Notes under the pieces: model-generated
Told to the model about the DNA's origin: nothing
Seen by the model: the letters and a program-made list of their open reading frames with translations, nothing else
Database searches by the model: none
Part shown: positions 23,089 through 33,946 of the stretch, piece by piece
Layout: each line of letters begins with the position of its first letter
Position numbering within the stretch: the stretch's first letter is position 1
Assembly (NCBI GenBank): GCA_025667525.1
Contig: CM046878.1
Span: 393,456,974 to 393,520,973, forward strand
Reading direction: 5' to 3'
From: Glebionis coronaria
Taxonomy: Eukaryota; Streptophyta; Magnoliopsida; Asterales; Asteraceae
Length of the DNA stretch: 64,000 nucleotides
Translations under genes and position numbers: made by a program

Positions 23089-25953
23089 ATGTCTGGCACA
23101 GATCAACCTGCTGCTTTGCTACAAAACAACTCCACAAATCCTAGTATCAAAATTCCCATGTTTGATGCCAGGAACTTCGAGCTTTGGAAGTCTAATTTTG
23201 AGCAATATATAGCTATTCATGACTACACTCTTTGGGAGATTGTTGAATATGGGAACACATTCGACAAAGCGCAAAAGATTGCTAATGCTATTGCCACAAG
23301 GATAGCTGTTCCTAATTGTCCTGAAGCTGATAAGAAGGAAAAGCCTGGAGATGGAAGAGCTGTATCTGCTGAAGATATAGCCAAGAAAAGGGTGGACATG
23401 AAAATCTTGAACATCATGAAACACGCCTTAGGTCATGAGAATCAGCACAAGTACAAACGCTTTGAGTCTACAAAAGAGCTTTGGGAAGCTCTTGAAGTAG
23501 CACATGGTGGCAATGCTGACACAAAAGAAGAAAAGAAGAAGCAACTCATGCATGAGTATGCTGTCTTTAAGGCTCAACCCAATGAGAATCTCAGCAGTGT
23601 GAGAAGTAGACTGCTTGACATCACAAGTCAACTTTCCTTCATGGGAACACAGATTGATGATCCTGACTTGAATGCTACTTTTCTCAAAAGCCTTGGTGAT
23701 GTATGGAAGATTGAGACAAGATCCATTCTTGTCAATAACACCCACAAGACCTCCAGGTTTGATGACATCTTCAACAAACTAAGACTGTTGGAGAATGAAT
23801 GGCTTTTGGAGAGTGATAATAAATCTTCCAGTAGCAACATGGCCTTCTTCTCACAAAGTGAAGGCCAATTTGATTCCATGAACTCCTATGGACATCCAGT
23901 CACTGGATCTCAGTCTGTCAGCGCTGGATCATATCCTGTCAACGCTTTATACTCAAGCGCTGACACTCACAACTTTGGCGCTGATAGAATTAAACCTGCT
24001 GGTTTAGATCTAGATACTGTGTGTGCATTCATTGCTTCTTTGCCCAGTGATTCAAGGATTACATATGAAGATCTTGAGCAGATAAGTGATGAACAATTGG
24101 AAGAGATGGACATCAAGTGGACTATGGCTCTTGTAAGTTTAAGAGCAAACAGGTTTAATAAAAGGTTCAAGAAGAAGATGACCTATAATGCTAAGGATGT
24201 TGCTGGATTTGACAAATCCAAAGTTGAGTGCTACAATTGTCATCGGATGGGGCACTTTATGAGGGAATGTAGATCTCCAAGAAGATCTGATGCTGGTAAG
24301 CCTTCAAGCCAAATGGTTAAGAGCCAAGATCCCAAGGCCATGGTTGCTGTTCAACAAATTGATGGTGTTGGAGGATGGGACTGGAGCTGGAACTTTATGG
24401 CTAAGGATGAGGAAGAGGACAGAGCTTTGGTTGCTGAAGTTAAAGAAGAGCATGTTGAATATGCTCTCATGGCACACTCCTCCTCTTCATCAGATAATGA
24501 GGTATATGATGATGCTTTCTGTTCTAAGGGTTGTCGTTTAAATACTGAAAAACTAAATCAAGAGATAGTAAAATTATTAGATGAGGCAAGTGCTGAAAGA
24601 TGCAAAGTATCTAATTATCAAATTCCTCTTACCCAAACAGAAAAGACAGTAGTTGAGTATAAGAAAATGGAGTTTGATTTAAAGGATAAAATAAATATCT
24701 TAAATCATGAGTTACATCAAAGTAAAGATATTCAAGATATCACAAACAGGGTTAATCTTGATTTGATAGCTCAGTTAGAAGAGGCTAACAAAAATAAAGA
24801 TAATGTGAGTCTTAAAATTCAGAGATTTGACAAGGCCACACAATCCCTAGGAGAGTGTGTTAGTAAACAAAGAGACTCTAAGGACATGAGTGGGATTGGG
24901 ATGAAAGATTATACTGGTGTTCCACCACCAGCTGGGGATTTCTATGGTGTCCAATCAAAGGACTTATCTTGGACTGGCTTGCTAGAACTCCAAGAGAAGG
25001 AATTCATTCCTCCACCTAGAGTGACTTCCCCAGTTGAAGAATACAAACAAAAACTGACTGACCTAGATGAGTGGAAGAAAGCTAACCACACTTTGTTTGT
25101 TAAGGGAGGGTTGTTGTGTGAAAGTCCAAATGAGCCCACACCAATCACGAGCCATGATCCTACACCTATTAAAATCACACACCCTACCACTGGCAAAGCT
25201 GTTGACCTTGGCCCACAAGCTATTAGAAAACCTAGTGTTAAGTATGCAGAGATGTATAGGAATACTAGGTCACCAAAAAGCCAAGTTAGTAACCATGGAA
25301 CAGGCTTCTTTGCTTCTAGACCTAAGACTATGTCTAGAAAAGCTTGTTACTCATGTGGTAGCTTTTCACATTTGGCATACAAATGTGTCAACGCTTCCAA
25401 TGTCAACGCTGATAGGAACCATTTCAGCGCTGACAAAAGTCAACATAGGTCAAACACTGTCAGACCCAATACCTTTGTGAACAAAAGTTCATAAGTTGTT
25501 AGACCAGCCCCATTCTTTTCTAGAGGGTCTAACACACAAGGCCTAAGACCTTTCCAAAAGTCAAACACTTGGTCCAATAGGCAATGGGTTCCTGTAGCAA
25601 ACCCTAGGTTCAACGCTGATAAAGGCAATCGGGGCGCTGACAAGAACAATTTCAGCGCTGACAGACACACTGCCAAACCTAGGTATTTGCAACCACAGGG
25701 AAATGGGTCTAAAGCCTCTACTAGCTTAACATGGAGACCAAAACAAGACCAAAACCCTAATTTTACTGGTCTTTCTATGACATGCAACAGGTTTCATTAT
25801 ATTTCAAAGGCCATGTCAACACCAGTTGGGGTTAACTGGGAATTTCATTCAAAAAGGGATGAAAATGGGGTTGTTATGAGAACCAAGTCTGTTCTTGTTG
25901 AACAACCAGATGAATCCAAGTCTTCCAAGGCTTGGGTTCCCAAAGAAAACTAA
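23089..25953 (+). pseudogene. Gag of element A (one internal stop)
   Basis: ATG at 23089; one frame runs to TAA at 25951-25953 (954 codons) except for TAA at codon 802 (25492-25494). Element C has CAA there, so a single C-to-T change made the stop. Order: UBN2-type capsid domain in residues 1-260 (F-E-L-W-K-S-N-F-E-Q-Y near the start, K-E-L-W-E-A-L-E-V-A-H-G-G, V-R-S-R-L-L-D-I), a linker with GAD/SAD units (about 275-300), knuckle C-Y-N-C-H-R-M-G-H-F-M-R-E-C at 381-394, a coiled-coil part (about 480-600), second knuckle C-Y-S-C-G-S-F-S-H-L-A-Y-K-C at 753-766, further NAD/SAD units, and a W-V-P-K-E-N end. Gag builds the virus-like particle and packages RNA; the truncated product would still keep both knuckles. 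Confidence 0.88.
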
Positions 25954-28900
25954 TGTGTTTTCTTTATGTGCAGGGCATTCAGAAGAAGATCAATGATTAT
26001 GGATATTGGGATAGTGGATGCTCAAGGCACATGACAGGAAAGGAAGACTATCTGACAAACTTCACTCCTATTCAAGATGGTGATAAGGTATACTTTGGAG
26101 GGGGCTATGGCACCATCACAGGAAAAGGAACCCTTATTACCAATAATCTACATTTTGATAATGTCTTCCTGGTAAAAGAACTGGATTATAATTTGTTTAG
26201 TGTATCACAAGTGTGTGATAACAAAAATAAGGTTCTTTTCACAGATACTGAGTGCTTGGTGTTAAGCAAAGATTACAAGATCCCTGAGGAAAAATACATA
26301 GAATTTAGAACACCAAGGCATAAAGACATTTATAATGTGAATCTTAATGGAATTAAGATGAATAATAAAATGATGTCATGTTTTTATGCTAAAGCCTCAG
26401 TAGATGAAAGTAATCTTTGGCACAGGAGATTAGGGCACATAAATTTTAAAAATATCAATAGGCTGGTGAGGCTTGGTTTAGTTGATGGTTTGCCTGAAAA
26501 GGCTTTCCACAATGACCACTCTTGTGTTGCATGTCTTAAGGGCAAGCAGCACAAGGTCTCATTCAAGTCTAAACAGGTGCACTCTAGTTCTAGACCACTT
26601 CACTTATTGCATATGGACCTCTTTGGTCCAACTAATATAGAAAGTTTGAAGGGTAAATCATATTGTTTTGTCATCACTGATGATTTTTCCAGGTTTACAT
26701 GGACTTTGTTTTTAGCCAAGAAAAGTGAAACTGCCCAAAGTCTGATTAATTTCATTACCCAGATTGAGAAGAAGAATGGTAATGAGGTCAAAATTATTAG
26801 AAGTGACAATGGGGGTGAGTTTAGAAATCAGTTGTTAGATGATTTTTGTGCCAAGAAAGGGATTACTAGGCAGTTTAGCATAGCTAGAACCCCACAGCAA
26901 AATGGGGTTGCTGAAAGGAAGAATAGAACCCTAATTGAAGCAGCCAGAACCATGTTGGCTGATGCCCACTTTCCTATAGCCTTTTGGGCTGAAGCTGTTA
27001 ACACAGCTTGTTATGTTCAAAATAGGGCATTGGTCAACAAAATACATAATAAGACACCTTATGAGTTACTTTGGGGAAGGAAGCCAAATATTGGCTTTCT
27101 CAAGCCTTTTGGTTGTCATGTAGTTGTTTTAGAAACTAGTGATGCCCTAGGTAAATTTGATTCAAAAGGTGATGAAGGCTACTTCATGGGTTATTCAGTG
27201 CAGAGCAAAGGATATAGGGTTTACATTAAAAAGGAAAAACGTATACTTGAAAAGGTACATGTTAGGTTTTTAGAGAGTAAACCTAGTGATCCTGAAAGTG
27301 GTCCAAATTGGTTGTTTGACTTGGAACCTTTATCTAGAGCTTTAAATTATATGCCTGTTACTGATCCAGACATTGTGAAGGTAACTTCAAGTGTTTTAGA
27401 AAAGAGAATTGGTAATGTTTCAGGTATACAGGTTGCTAAGAAGGATGGACCACCAGCAGTTGAGTCATCTCCCACACAAGAATATGTTACACTTCCTATA
27501 TGGACAGATGAGTATTATGCTGCTGCTGCTGCTAGAAAAGATAATGGTGATTTCCAAATATCACCAAATACAAACATGCATGGTTCTTCAGGCGCTGACA
27601 AAGGGAAATCAAGCGCTGACAAGAGCAATTCAGACGCTGATGGATCAGACGTTGACAACAACAGTTCAAGCGTTGTCAGCCCAAGCGCTGACAAGCAAGG
27701 TTCAGACGCTGATGACACCTTTGCACATCTTTTCTCTTCACATTTTGAACAAGGTGGACCTTCCAATGTCCATGAAGAGATTCCTGTTGATCAAAGAGAG
27801 TCTGATGAAGAAGATATTGGCAACATGGAGCGTGAAGTTGAGGACACCAGACTTTTTGAAGGAGGAGTTCTCACTTCCACAGCAAAGGATCACCCCTCAT
27901 CTCAGATCATTGGTGATGTTATGGCTCCAGTTCAGACACGAAGATCCCATCAAAATCTTGGTGGATTTATTGCCAATATACACAAGAAGGTTGATACCCC
28001 TCTTGTACAAGCATGTTTGTTTGCATGTTTTATGTCACAAGAAGAACCCAAGAAGATTTTTGATGCTCTCAAAGAACCTAGTTGGGTGGAAGCAATGCAG
28101 GATGAGCTTCACCAATTTGCTATACAGGATGTTTGGGAGCTGGTTGATTGTCCTAGATATGTGAGACCAATTGGGACAAGATGGGTTCTAAGGAACAAGA
28201 AAGATGAAAGGGGTATTGTGGTCAGAAACAAGGCACGTTTGGTAGCTCAGGGATATACACAAGAGGAAGGAATAGATTATGAAGAGGTCTTTGCTCCTGT
28301 TGCAAGAATTGAAGCTATAAGAATTTTCTTAGCTTATGCCTCTTGTATGAACTTCACTGTTTATCAAATGGATGTGAAGAGTGCTTTCCTCTATGGGACA
28401 ATTGTTGAGGAGGTATACGTTATGCAACCTCCTAGTTTTGAAGATCCTGAGAATCCAGACAAGGTTTATAGAGTGAAGAAAGCTATGTATGGACTTCATC
28501 AGGCCCCAAGAGCATGGTATGGTACATTGTCCACCTACTTGGTGGAAAATGGTTTTAAAAGGGGCACCATAGATCAGACATTATTCACAAAGAAGAAAGG
28601 TAAGGATGTCTTACTTGTTCAGGTCTATGTTGATGATATCATTTTTGGATCTACTAATCCAAAGATGAGTGAAGACTTTTCCAAGCTTATGACAGATAAG
28701 TTCAAGATGAGTGCAATGGGTGAGATGAACTTCTTTCTAGGGTTACAAGTTCAGCAGAAAGAAGATGGTATCTTCATCTCCCAAGACAAATATGTAGCTG
28801 AAATCTTGAAGAAATATGGTTTTTCTCCACATGAAAAGAGTGCTTCCACTCCTATGGATAGGGAAAACCCTTGGGGAAAAATTGGAGCTGGAAAGGATGT

Positions 28901-29573
28901 GGATGTTAGGCACTATAGATCAATGATTGGTTCATTGATGTATCTTACAGCCTCAATACCTGACATCATGTTTGTTGTGTGTGCTTGTGCACGCCATCAA
29001 GTGACTCCCAAAGAATGTCACCTTTTTGCTGTGAAAAGAATTTTTAGGTACCTAAGATGTTATCCAGATCTTGGCTTATGGTATCCAAAAGATTCTCCAT
29101 TGGAGCTTATTGCATATTCAGACAGTGACTATGGTGGTGACAAGTTTGATAGGAAATCCACAACTGGTGGATGTCAATTTCTTGGGAGTAGATTGATATC
29201 TTGGCAATGCAAGAAACAAACAGTGGTGGCAAACTCTACAACTGAAGCAGAATACGTTGCTGCAGCTGCTTGTTGTGGACAAGTCTTATGGATTCAGAAC
29301 CAGCTGTTGGATTATGGGTATAATTTCATGCATACCAAGATTTTTGTAGACAATAACAGTACTTTATGCATTATTAAAAATCCTGTACATCATTCTAAAA
29401 CCAAACACATAGAAATTAGACATCATTTTATAAGAGATTGCTTTGAGAAAGGTTTAATACAACCAGACAGGGTAGCCACAGAAGATAATGTGGCTGATTT
29501 ATTAACTAAACCTTTTGATACTGGAAGATTTCAATATTTGGTAACAAATATTGGAATGGTTAATCTCACTTAA
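25932..29573 (+). CDS. Pol polyprotein of element A (PR-IN-RT-RH)
   Basis: Open for 1,213 codons in the -1 frame relative to gag, overlapping it by 22 nt; the first codon of the open stretch is TTG, so the true start depends on frameshift, re-initiation or splicing. Domains: protease D-S-G (27-29); integrase zinc finger L-W-H-R-R-L-G-H with C-V-A-C-L-K-G-K; integrase core Asp in H-M-D-L-F-G-P (about 228), R-S-D-N-G-G-E-F (about 290), Glu in Q-N-G-V-A-E-R-K-N; a Ser/Asp linker with repeated GAD/SAD units (about 553-600); RT with K-A-R-L-V-A-Q-G-Y and [10 protein letters not shown] (899-902 for YVDD); RNase H with [13 protein letters not shown] and V-D-N-N-S. All expected catalytic residues are present, with no internal stop. 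It ends G-M-V-N-L-T, typical for Copia pol. Confidence 0.93.
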   Translation: MGSQRKLMCFLYVQGIQKKINDYGYWDSGCSRHMTGKEDYLTNFTPIQDGDKVYFGGGYGTITGKGTLITNNLHFDNVFLVKELDYNLFSVSQVCDNKNKVLFTDTECLVLSKDYKIPEEKYIEFRTPRHKDIYNVNLNGIKMNNKMMSCFYAKASVDESNLWHRRLGHINFKNINRLVRLGLVDGLPEKAFHNDHSCVACLKGKQHKVSFKSKQVHSSSRPLHLLHMDLFGPTNIESLKGKSYCFVITDDFSRFTWTLFLAKKSETAQSLINFITQIEKKNGNEVKIIRSDNGGEFRNQLLDDFCAKKGITRQFSIARTPQQNGVAERKNRTLIEAARTMLADAHFPIAFWAEAVNTACYVQNRALVNKIHNKTPYELLWGRKPNIGFLKPFGCHVVVLETSDALGKFDSKGDEGYFMGYSVQSKGYRVYIKKEKRILEKVHVRFLESKPSDPESGPNWLFDLEPLSRALNYMPVTDPDIVKVTSSVLEKRIGNVSGIQVAKKDGPPAVESSPTQEYVTLPIWTDEYYAAAAARKDNGDFQISPNTNMHGSSGADKGKSSADKSNSDADGSDVDNNSSSVVSPSADKQGSDADDTFAHLFSSHFEQGGPSNVHEEIPVDQRESDEEDIGNMEREVEDTRLFEGGVLTSTAKDHPSSQIIGDVMAPVQTRRSHQNLGGFIANIHKKVDTPLVQACLFACFMSQEEPKKIFDALKEPSWVEAMQDELHQFAIQDVWELVDCPRYVRPIGTRWVLRNKKDERGIVVRNKARLVAQGYTQEEGIDYEEVFAPVARIEAIRIFLAYASCMNFTVYQMDVKSAFLYGTIVEEVYVMQPPSFEDPENPDKVYRVKKAMYGLHQAPRAWYGTLSTYLVENGFKRGTIDQTLFTKKKGKDVLLVQVYVDDIIFGSTNPKMSEDFSKLMTDKFKMSAMGEMNFFLGLQVQQKEDGIFISQDKYVAEILKKYGFSPHEKSASTPMDRENPWGKIGAGKDVDVRHYRSMIGSLMYLTASIPDIMFVVCACARHQVTPKECHLFAVKRIFRYLRCYPDLGLWYPKDSPLELIAYSDSDYGGDKFDRKSTTGGCQFLGSRLISWQCKKQTVVANSTTEAEYVAAAACCGQVLWIQNQLLDYGYNFMHTKIFVDNNSTLCIIKNPVHHSKTKHIEIRHHFIRDCFEKGLIQPDRVATEDNVADLLTKPFDTGRFQYLVTNIGMVNLT
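25951..25973 (+). promoter_or_regulatory. Gag stop followed by acceptor-like CAG (element A)
   Basis: TAA stop, then TGTGTTTTCTTTATGTGCAG, a pyrimidine-rich run ending in CAG exactly on a pol codon boundary (next codon GGC, 25974). C (61870-61892) and D (50829-50852) have the same arrangement. It could be a 3' splice site; no donor was identified. Confidence 0.45.
27591..27716 (+). repeat. Motif cluster in element A pol linker
   Basis: Seven units (GGCGCTGAC, AGCGCTGAC, GACGCTGAT, GACGTTGAC, AGCGTTGTC, AGCGCTGAC, GACGCTGAT) in about 125 bp between the integrase and RT domains, all in the frame that yields x-Ala/Val-Asp. Confidence 0.75.
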
Positions 29574-30826
29574 TATGTGTTTTGGAACCTTTTTGTAAAA
29601 GTATGTACAGGATAATGCATTGTTATTGGTCTTTGAGATGATTTAGATTTTTCCACTTTATTTTTCTAACACTGACAAAGGTAAATGTAACGCTGATAAG
29701 TGTTATTTTGCCGTTGTTAGAGATATTATTGTCTAACGCTGACAAGAGTTCCTTCAACGCTGATACGTGTTGTCGGGGCGCTGTCCGCAACAAATGTTAG
29801 TTTTGTGGTTTTCAATCTAAATGTGTAGGTGGTGGTAGCTTTATGCCATTGGATACAGAGTTGCTTATGGATCTTTGAAGAGCTATTTGGACATGTTTTT
29901 GTTTATGGATGATGGTTGGAATATTTATATTCCTATCTTGACATAAATTTTTAATGTTCATATATATTTTGAGAAACTCATGTATCATAGTTTAAGGGGA
30001 GGTTTAAGGAACCTTTAGGACTTTTGGGTATTCTTATAATGCTCTCATCACAATTCTAGATTGTGTCCACAGGTGAGTATGGGTTAGTTTTACTAAACCA
30101 TGAGGCACTGTAGCATGCAAAGTTGACAAACTATGCATGCTGCCAAGACATTTTTGGCCTAGAATTGGTTGTGGTCTGATGGGAGACTTGGGAATAGTTT
30201 TGTTATGGGTTTACCTGGGAGTTACAAAGAATTTTATGAAATAACTTTGTTGGTAAGTATTTTGGTTAGCAAGGGACACTAGAGGACATTTGTGTCTATC
30301 TTGCTTAAGCAAGTGTGCATAAATGGACAGTGCTTGCCGCCCAGTAATTATTATCAACTTGTAAGATATTTCCCTTAGGATAAATTACTTTGTTAAGGTC
30401 TTTTTCTTTTTAAATATTTTTTTATTTTTAGACGCTGACAAGTTTTTCTCCAAACGCTGTTACGTCCAATCGTGACGCTGACAAGGCTTTAGGCAAACGC
30501 TGACAAGAAAATATAGCCGTTGGGCGTTGATGGGCTATTTTTGACCGTTGACACCTAGTGGGCCCTACCCAGTTGTTATTTTTGACTAATCTTTGGCCGT
30601 AATTTTGGGGAGTTGTTACTTTTAATTAATGCATGAGATAAGTTATATTTGATTCAATATTTTCATCATTGCTCTTTGAATATAACTGCCTCATTTTTTA
30701 CCAATCAAAATCTTGCATCTCTCCTATAAATTTGGCTAAACTTTTTGTTCTGGGTATTCATATTTTCTTGTCTAACATTTTTCTCCTAGATTTTTCCCAT
30801 ATCACATAACCTAAACAGCTTTTAAC
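29574..30826 (+). other. Spacer between pol and ORF3 of element A
   Basis: 1.25 kb without an ORF. Two motif clusters occur: 29668-29787 (AACACTGAC, AACGCTGAT, AACGCTGAC, AACGCTGAT, GGCGCTGTC) and 30431-30554 (GACGCTGAC, AACGCTGTT, GACGCTGAC, AACGCTGAC, GGCGTTGAT, CCGTTGAC). A PPT-like AGTTTAAGGGGAGG sits near 29990, closely resembling the real PPT at 33931. Likely roles are regulation of ORF3 expression or secondary plus-strand priming; neither is proven. Confidence 0.6.
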
Positions 30827-33800
30827 ATGGCACCAAAGTTCAACTCAACCAATCTGACATTGGAGTTCAAGAGCCAACATAATATGGTCGCTTACTTGGC
30901 TGCTGATAATGATTTGTTCCCTCAGTATTCACAAATGGTGGCATTTTTAAATGCATCCTCAATAAGGTATGCACTTTCTCATGAACCATTAGTCCCTGTC
31001 GCACACATTAGACAGTTTTGGAATAATGTTAGTTCCACAACAGCTAATGGAGTGACCACATTAACATCTACTGTTCATGGAAGAACATGGGTGGTCACTG
31101 AAGCCTTGGTTCGCCAAGCTTTGCGTCTTGATGACGCTGATGGTGTGACTACCCTTGCCGTTGCAACAATAGAACAAGGTCTTAGGGAATTGGGTTATCC
31201 TATTCCTGCTGGTAAATCTTTAAATAAATATCATAAGCAGGAATTTCCCTCTGACTGGAAATATTTGATACATGTCCTTCTTCAATGCTTAAGTCCAAAA
31301 TGTACTGCTTTTAATGAAATAAACAGGTCCATTGCAAGTGCTTTGGTTTGTATGTCTCGTGGGCTTAAGTATAATTTTTCAAAAATGATTTTTGAAGGGA
31401 TGTGTAAAAATAAGGGAAGTAAAATGACTTTGGCTTACCCAAGATTTTTGCAAATGGTGTTTGATTTACAAGAATATTGTACTAGGGATCATGACACTTT
31501 TTATGAGATCCCTAAGCAAAAGAAAACCATTTTTGACAAGATGAGCTCCACAAACAGATCTATACCTCTCACCCAAGCTATGCTTGAAGTAATTCAGGCT
31601 GCTCAACCACAACCAGACCCTGCACCTCAAATTGAGCCTATCCTTGAACCATTACCTTCACCTGACCACATGGACGTTGACCAATCCAATGTCAACGCTG
31701 ACACTCAAAATGTTGGCGCTGACACAGCCAATCTCAACGCTGATGACATCCCTGAACAATCCCAAACACCCCTTAACCAACCAACACCCACACAATCTAC
31801 CTCATCTTCCACCCCATTACAATCTAGGTTGAATAAACGCCAAAGTACTACTGGAGTGTTCTCCTCTAGTGGTCCTAGCCTTGTTGCAGAGAGAACCACC
31901 TCCACAAGTGTGGCTGGTGCCATGGATGAGGCTGGGGCTATTGACACAAGCTTAGATGCTGGTCAAGACAGTCCCAACATCATTAAGACCTCATCCACGC
32001 CCTATGATTCTATTTTGGGAGGTCAAATCCCCATTCTAGCTGAGGGCAGATTGGAACCTATGACATTGATTGAATTGACGGCTGCTGTCATTAGCTTGCA
32101 AAAGCAAAATGTCAGCCTTGTACAAATTGTCAATAATCAGGGCCGTGAACTCCAAGTATTGAGGGAGCGGGTAACTGTTTTGGAGAATCCAAGTAGCAGG
32201 AGTAGGATGGAGGAATCTTCCAAAGGGGAGGATGAAGAGGATGAGCTGATTCATACAGCCAGTGAGAAGAGTTCACAATTTAGTGAATCTTTAAATGTTG
32301 CTGAAGTACTCACCAACTTGAAGAAGCACCCAATTATTGATACATCCAAGGTAACTCCGTTGAACTTGGAAGGATCTTTCACAGCAACAATGGGCGCTGA
32401 TACAGGTTTGAACGCTGACACATCCAGCGCTGACAAAGGTAATCGGGGCGCTGATAAAGGTAACTTGAACGCTGACAAAGTTGCAGGTGGTGTTGATGTA
32501 TTCCAGTCATCAGCAATCATCAAAGATGTGTCCACACAGGTTTCTTCTTCTACCTTACCTATTATTGATCCAAAAGACAAGGGTAAGGGGATTCTGGTTG
32601 AAGAAGATGTTCCAAAGAAAGATGCAGCACAAATTACATTTGATGAACAGTTGGCTGCACAACTTTTGGAAAGAGATTTGAAGAGAAGTGGTAGATCACC
32701 ATTTGTTGCCACTTCTGAGAGTGAGGAAGAAAGTGATGATGAAAAAGTAGATAGCTCAGATTCAAGTGTTCAAATTATTGAAGATCCAGAAAGACTTGAA
32801 TATGGGGATGAGTTAGCAAAGGAAAGATTGAGTGATTTGAAGAATCAGATTGATTGGGACCTTCCAGAAATCACCAGAATGTACCATGCTTGGGAAGACA
32901 AGGTAATGGACAACCCAGGAATGAGTTTGTCAGATCAAATTTGGGGGTTGGAAGTTCTTCTCAGGGTACAAGATGATATAAAGGTGATTTTGAGGTTTAA
33001 TGCACAAGAGGTCAAGACTTGGCTTAAAAGAGATAGAAGGCAGTTGTATTACAAGTTGCTTAGATGCCATCAACCTAGATGGACATACAAGAAGTTGCTG
33101 GCTTTATCTTTTGAGGAGTTAGAGTATAGGGCACATCCTATTTGGAGGATTGTGCAAGAAAATAATGTCTATCAGTTTCTTTCAGAAGAAAGGAAACAAG
33201 AGCTTGCTGAGGAAATGCAGATTCAAAAGGAGATGAGGATTGCTCAAAGACCAGTGAAGAAAGGAGATCCTCTCCAATTTCCCAAAGATATGGATGTGTA
33301 TTATCCAACTGAAAGTGTCATAAGGAAGCATCTCAAGCTTTCTCCATTGGAAGCTTCAGATTTGGTTAATGTAGTACCTCTAGATGACAGAAATCCAATC
33401 ATAAGTTTTGATGAAGATGAGTGTGGATTTTGGAAGATTGGCAGGTTTGGAAAGGAGGTACACACTTTCACTTCAATTATTTCTATCTTTGCAAGCATAG
33501 ACAGAGAAGACTTGGTGCATCTATGGAGATTGATAGAGGCCAAGTATACAGCTGAAGCACCTACTTCAGCAAATGGAATAAGACTATGGAACACATTTTT
33601 GACTTTGTGTGGTCCAAGGGAAGCAGATCCTGCCATATGGAAGGATCTTGAAGATGATCTCAGTAATCTTCATTGGAGGCTTTATTCTACTTGTGGTGTA
33701 TTTCATTTGAGCTCTACAAAGTTTTCAGAGTATCTACTTGTGGATGCTAACTATTTCTTGTCCAAAGAAGTATTGGAGAAGATGAAGGAGACACCCTTGG

Positions 33801-33874
33801 AGATTGATTATACTAGTGACGTGGCCAAAGACTTGATTAGATATGTTTATCACCAACATAAGAAGTTTTTGTAA
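30827..33874 (+). CDS. Third ORF of element A (ORF3, 1,015 aa, function unknown)
   Basis: Uninterrupted ORF from ATG 30827 (M-A-P-K-F-N-S-T). Residues 1-245 form a compact-looking domain: V-A-F-L-N-A-S-S-I-R-Y-A-L, I-R-Q-F-W, R-Q-A-L-R-L-D-D-A-D-G-V, a long helix-like stretch, then Y-P-R-F-L-Q-M-V-F-D. Residues about 265-390 are Pro/Gln/Ser/Thr-rich with NAD/GAD units; 405-452 is a coiled-coil candidate (L-I-E-L-T-A-A-V-I-S-L-Q-K-Q-N ... L-R-E-R-V-T-V-L-E). A second motif-rich stretch lies at about 522-552, an acidic block at about 630-655, and a charged C-terminal domain of about 350 aa follows. No signal peptide or membrane segment is seen, which argues against an envelope role. D carries a broken homologue (55132-58069). 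Such ORFs follow pol in Sireviruses and are often mislabelled in plant databases. Confidence 0.85.
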   Translation: MAPKFNSTNLTLEFKSQHNMVAYLAADNDLFPQYSQMVAFLNASSIRYALSHEPLVPVAHIRQFWNNVSSTTANGVTTLTSTVHGRTWVVTEALVRQALRLDDADGVTTLAVATIEQGLRELGYPIPAGKSLNKYHKQEFPSDWKYLIHVLLQCLSPKCTAFNEINRSIASALVCMSRGLKYNFSKMIFEGMCKNKGSKMTLAYPRFLQMVFDLQEYCTRDHDTFYEIPKQKKTIFDKMSSTNRSIPLTQAMLEVIQAAQPQPDPAPQIEPILEPLPSPDHMDVDQSNVNADTQNVGADTANLNADDIPEQSQTPLNQPTPTQSTSSSTPLQSRLNKRQSTTGVFSSSGPSLVAERTTSTSVAGAMDEAGAIDTSLDAGQDSPNIIKTSSTPYDSILGGQIPILAEGRLEPMTLIELTAAVISLQKQNVSLVQIVNNQGRELQVLRERVTVLENPSSRSRMEESSKGEDEEDELIHTASEKSSQFSESLNVAEVLTNLKKHPIIDTSKVTPLNLEGSFTATMGADTGLNADTSSADKGNRGADKGNLNADKVAGGVDVFQSSAIIKDVSTQVSSSTLPIIDPKDKGKGILVEEDVPKKDAAQITFDEQLAAQLLERDLKRSGRSPFVATSESEEESDDEKVDSSDSSVQIIEDPERLEYGDELAKERLSDLKNQIDWDLPEITRMYHAWEDKVMDNPGMSLSDQIWGLEVLLRVQDDIKVILRFNAQEVKTWLKRDRRQLYYKLLRCHQPRWTYKKLLALSFEELEYRAHPIWRIVQENNVYQFLSEERKQELAEEMQIQKEMRIAQRPVKKGDPLQFPKDMDVYYPTESVIRKHLKLSPLEASDLVNVVPLDDRNPIISFDEDECGFWKIGRFGKEVHTFTSIISIFASIDREDLVHLWRLIEAKYTAEAPTSANGIRLWNTFLTLCGPREADPAIWKDLEDDLSNLHWRLYSTCGVFHLSSTKFSEYLLVDANYFLSKEVLEKMKETPLEIDYTSDVAKDLIRYVYHQHKKFL

Positions 33875-33930
33875 GATTCCTCCTAAGCCTTAAGTTTTTA
33901 TTCAGAAACTTGATCATTGGAATAGATATC

Positions 33931-33946
33931 AAGTTTAGGGGAGGAT
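33931..33946 (+). other. Polypurine tract of element A
   Basis: AAGTTTAGGGGAGGAT directly before the 3' LTR, the primer site for plus-strand DNA synthesis. Confidence 0.9.

Noticed and set aside
25492..25494. Programmed stop (readthrough) within gag of A
   Set aside because: It lies well before the gag end, C has CAA there, and a single transition explains it; a simple nonsense mutation is preferred.
27409..28164. 251-aa plus-strand ORF
   Set aside because: It overlaps the pol frame of A, which has clear domains; the ORF shows no domain and arises from the same repeat-rich linker.
30827..33874. Annotating ORF3 as a metabolic enzyme or as an envelope protein
   Set aside because: I see no kinase or other enzyme motif, signal peptide or membrane segment; position after pol in two elements marks it as a retroelement protein of unknown function.
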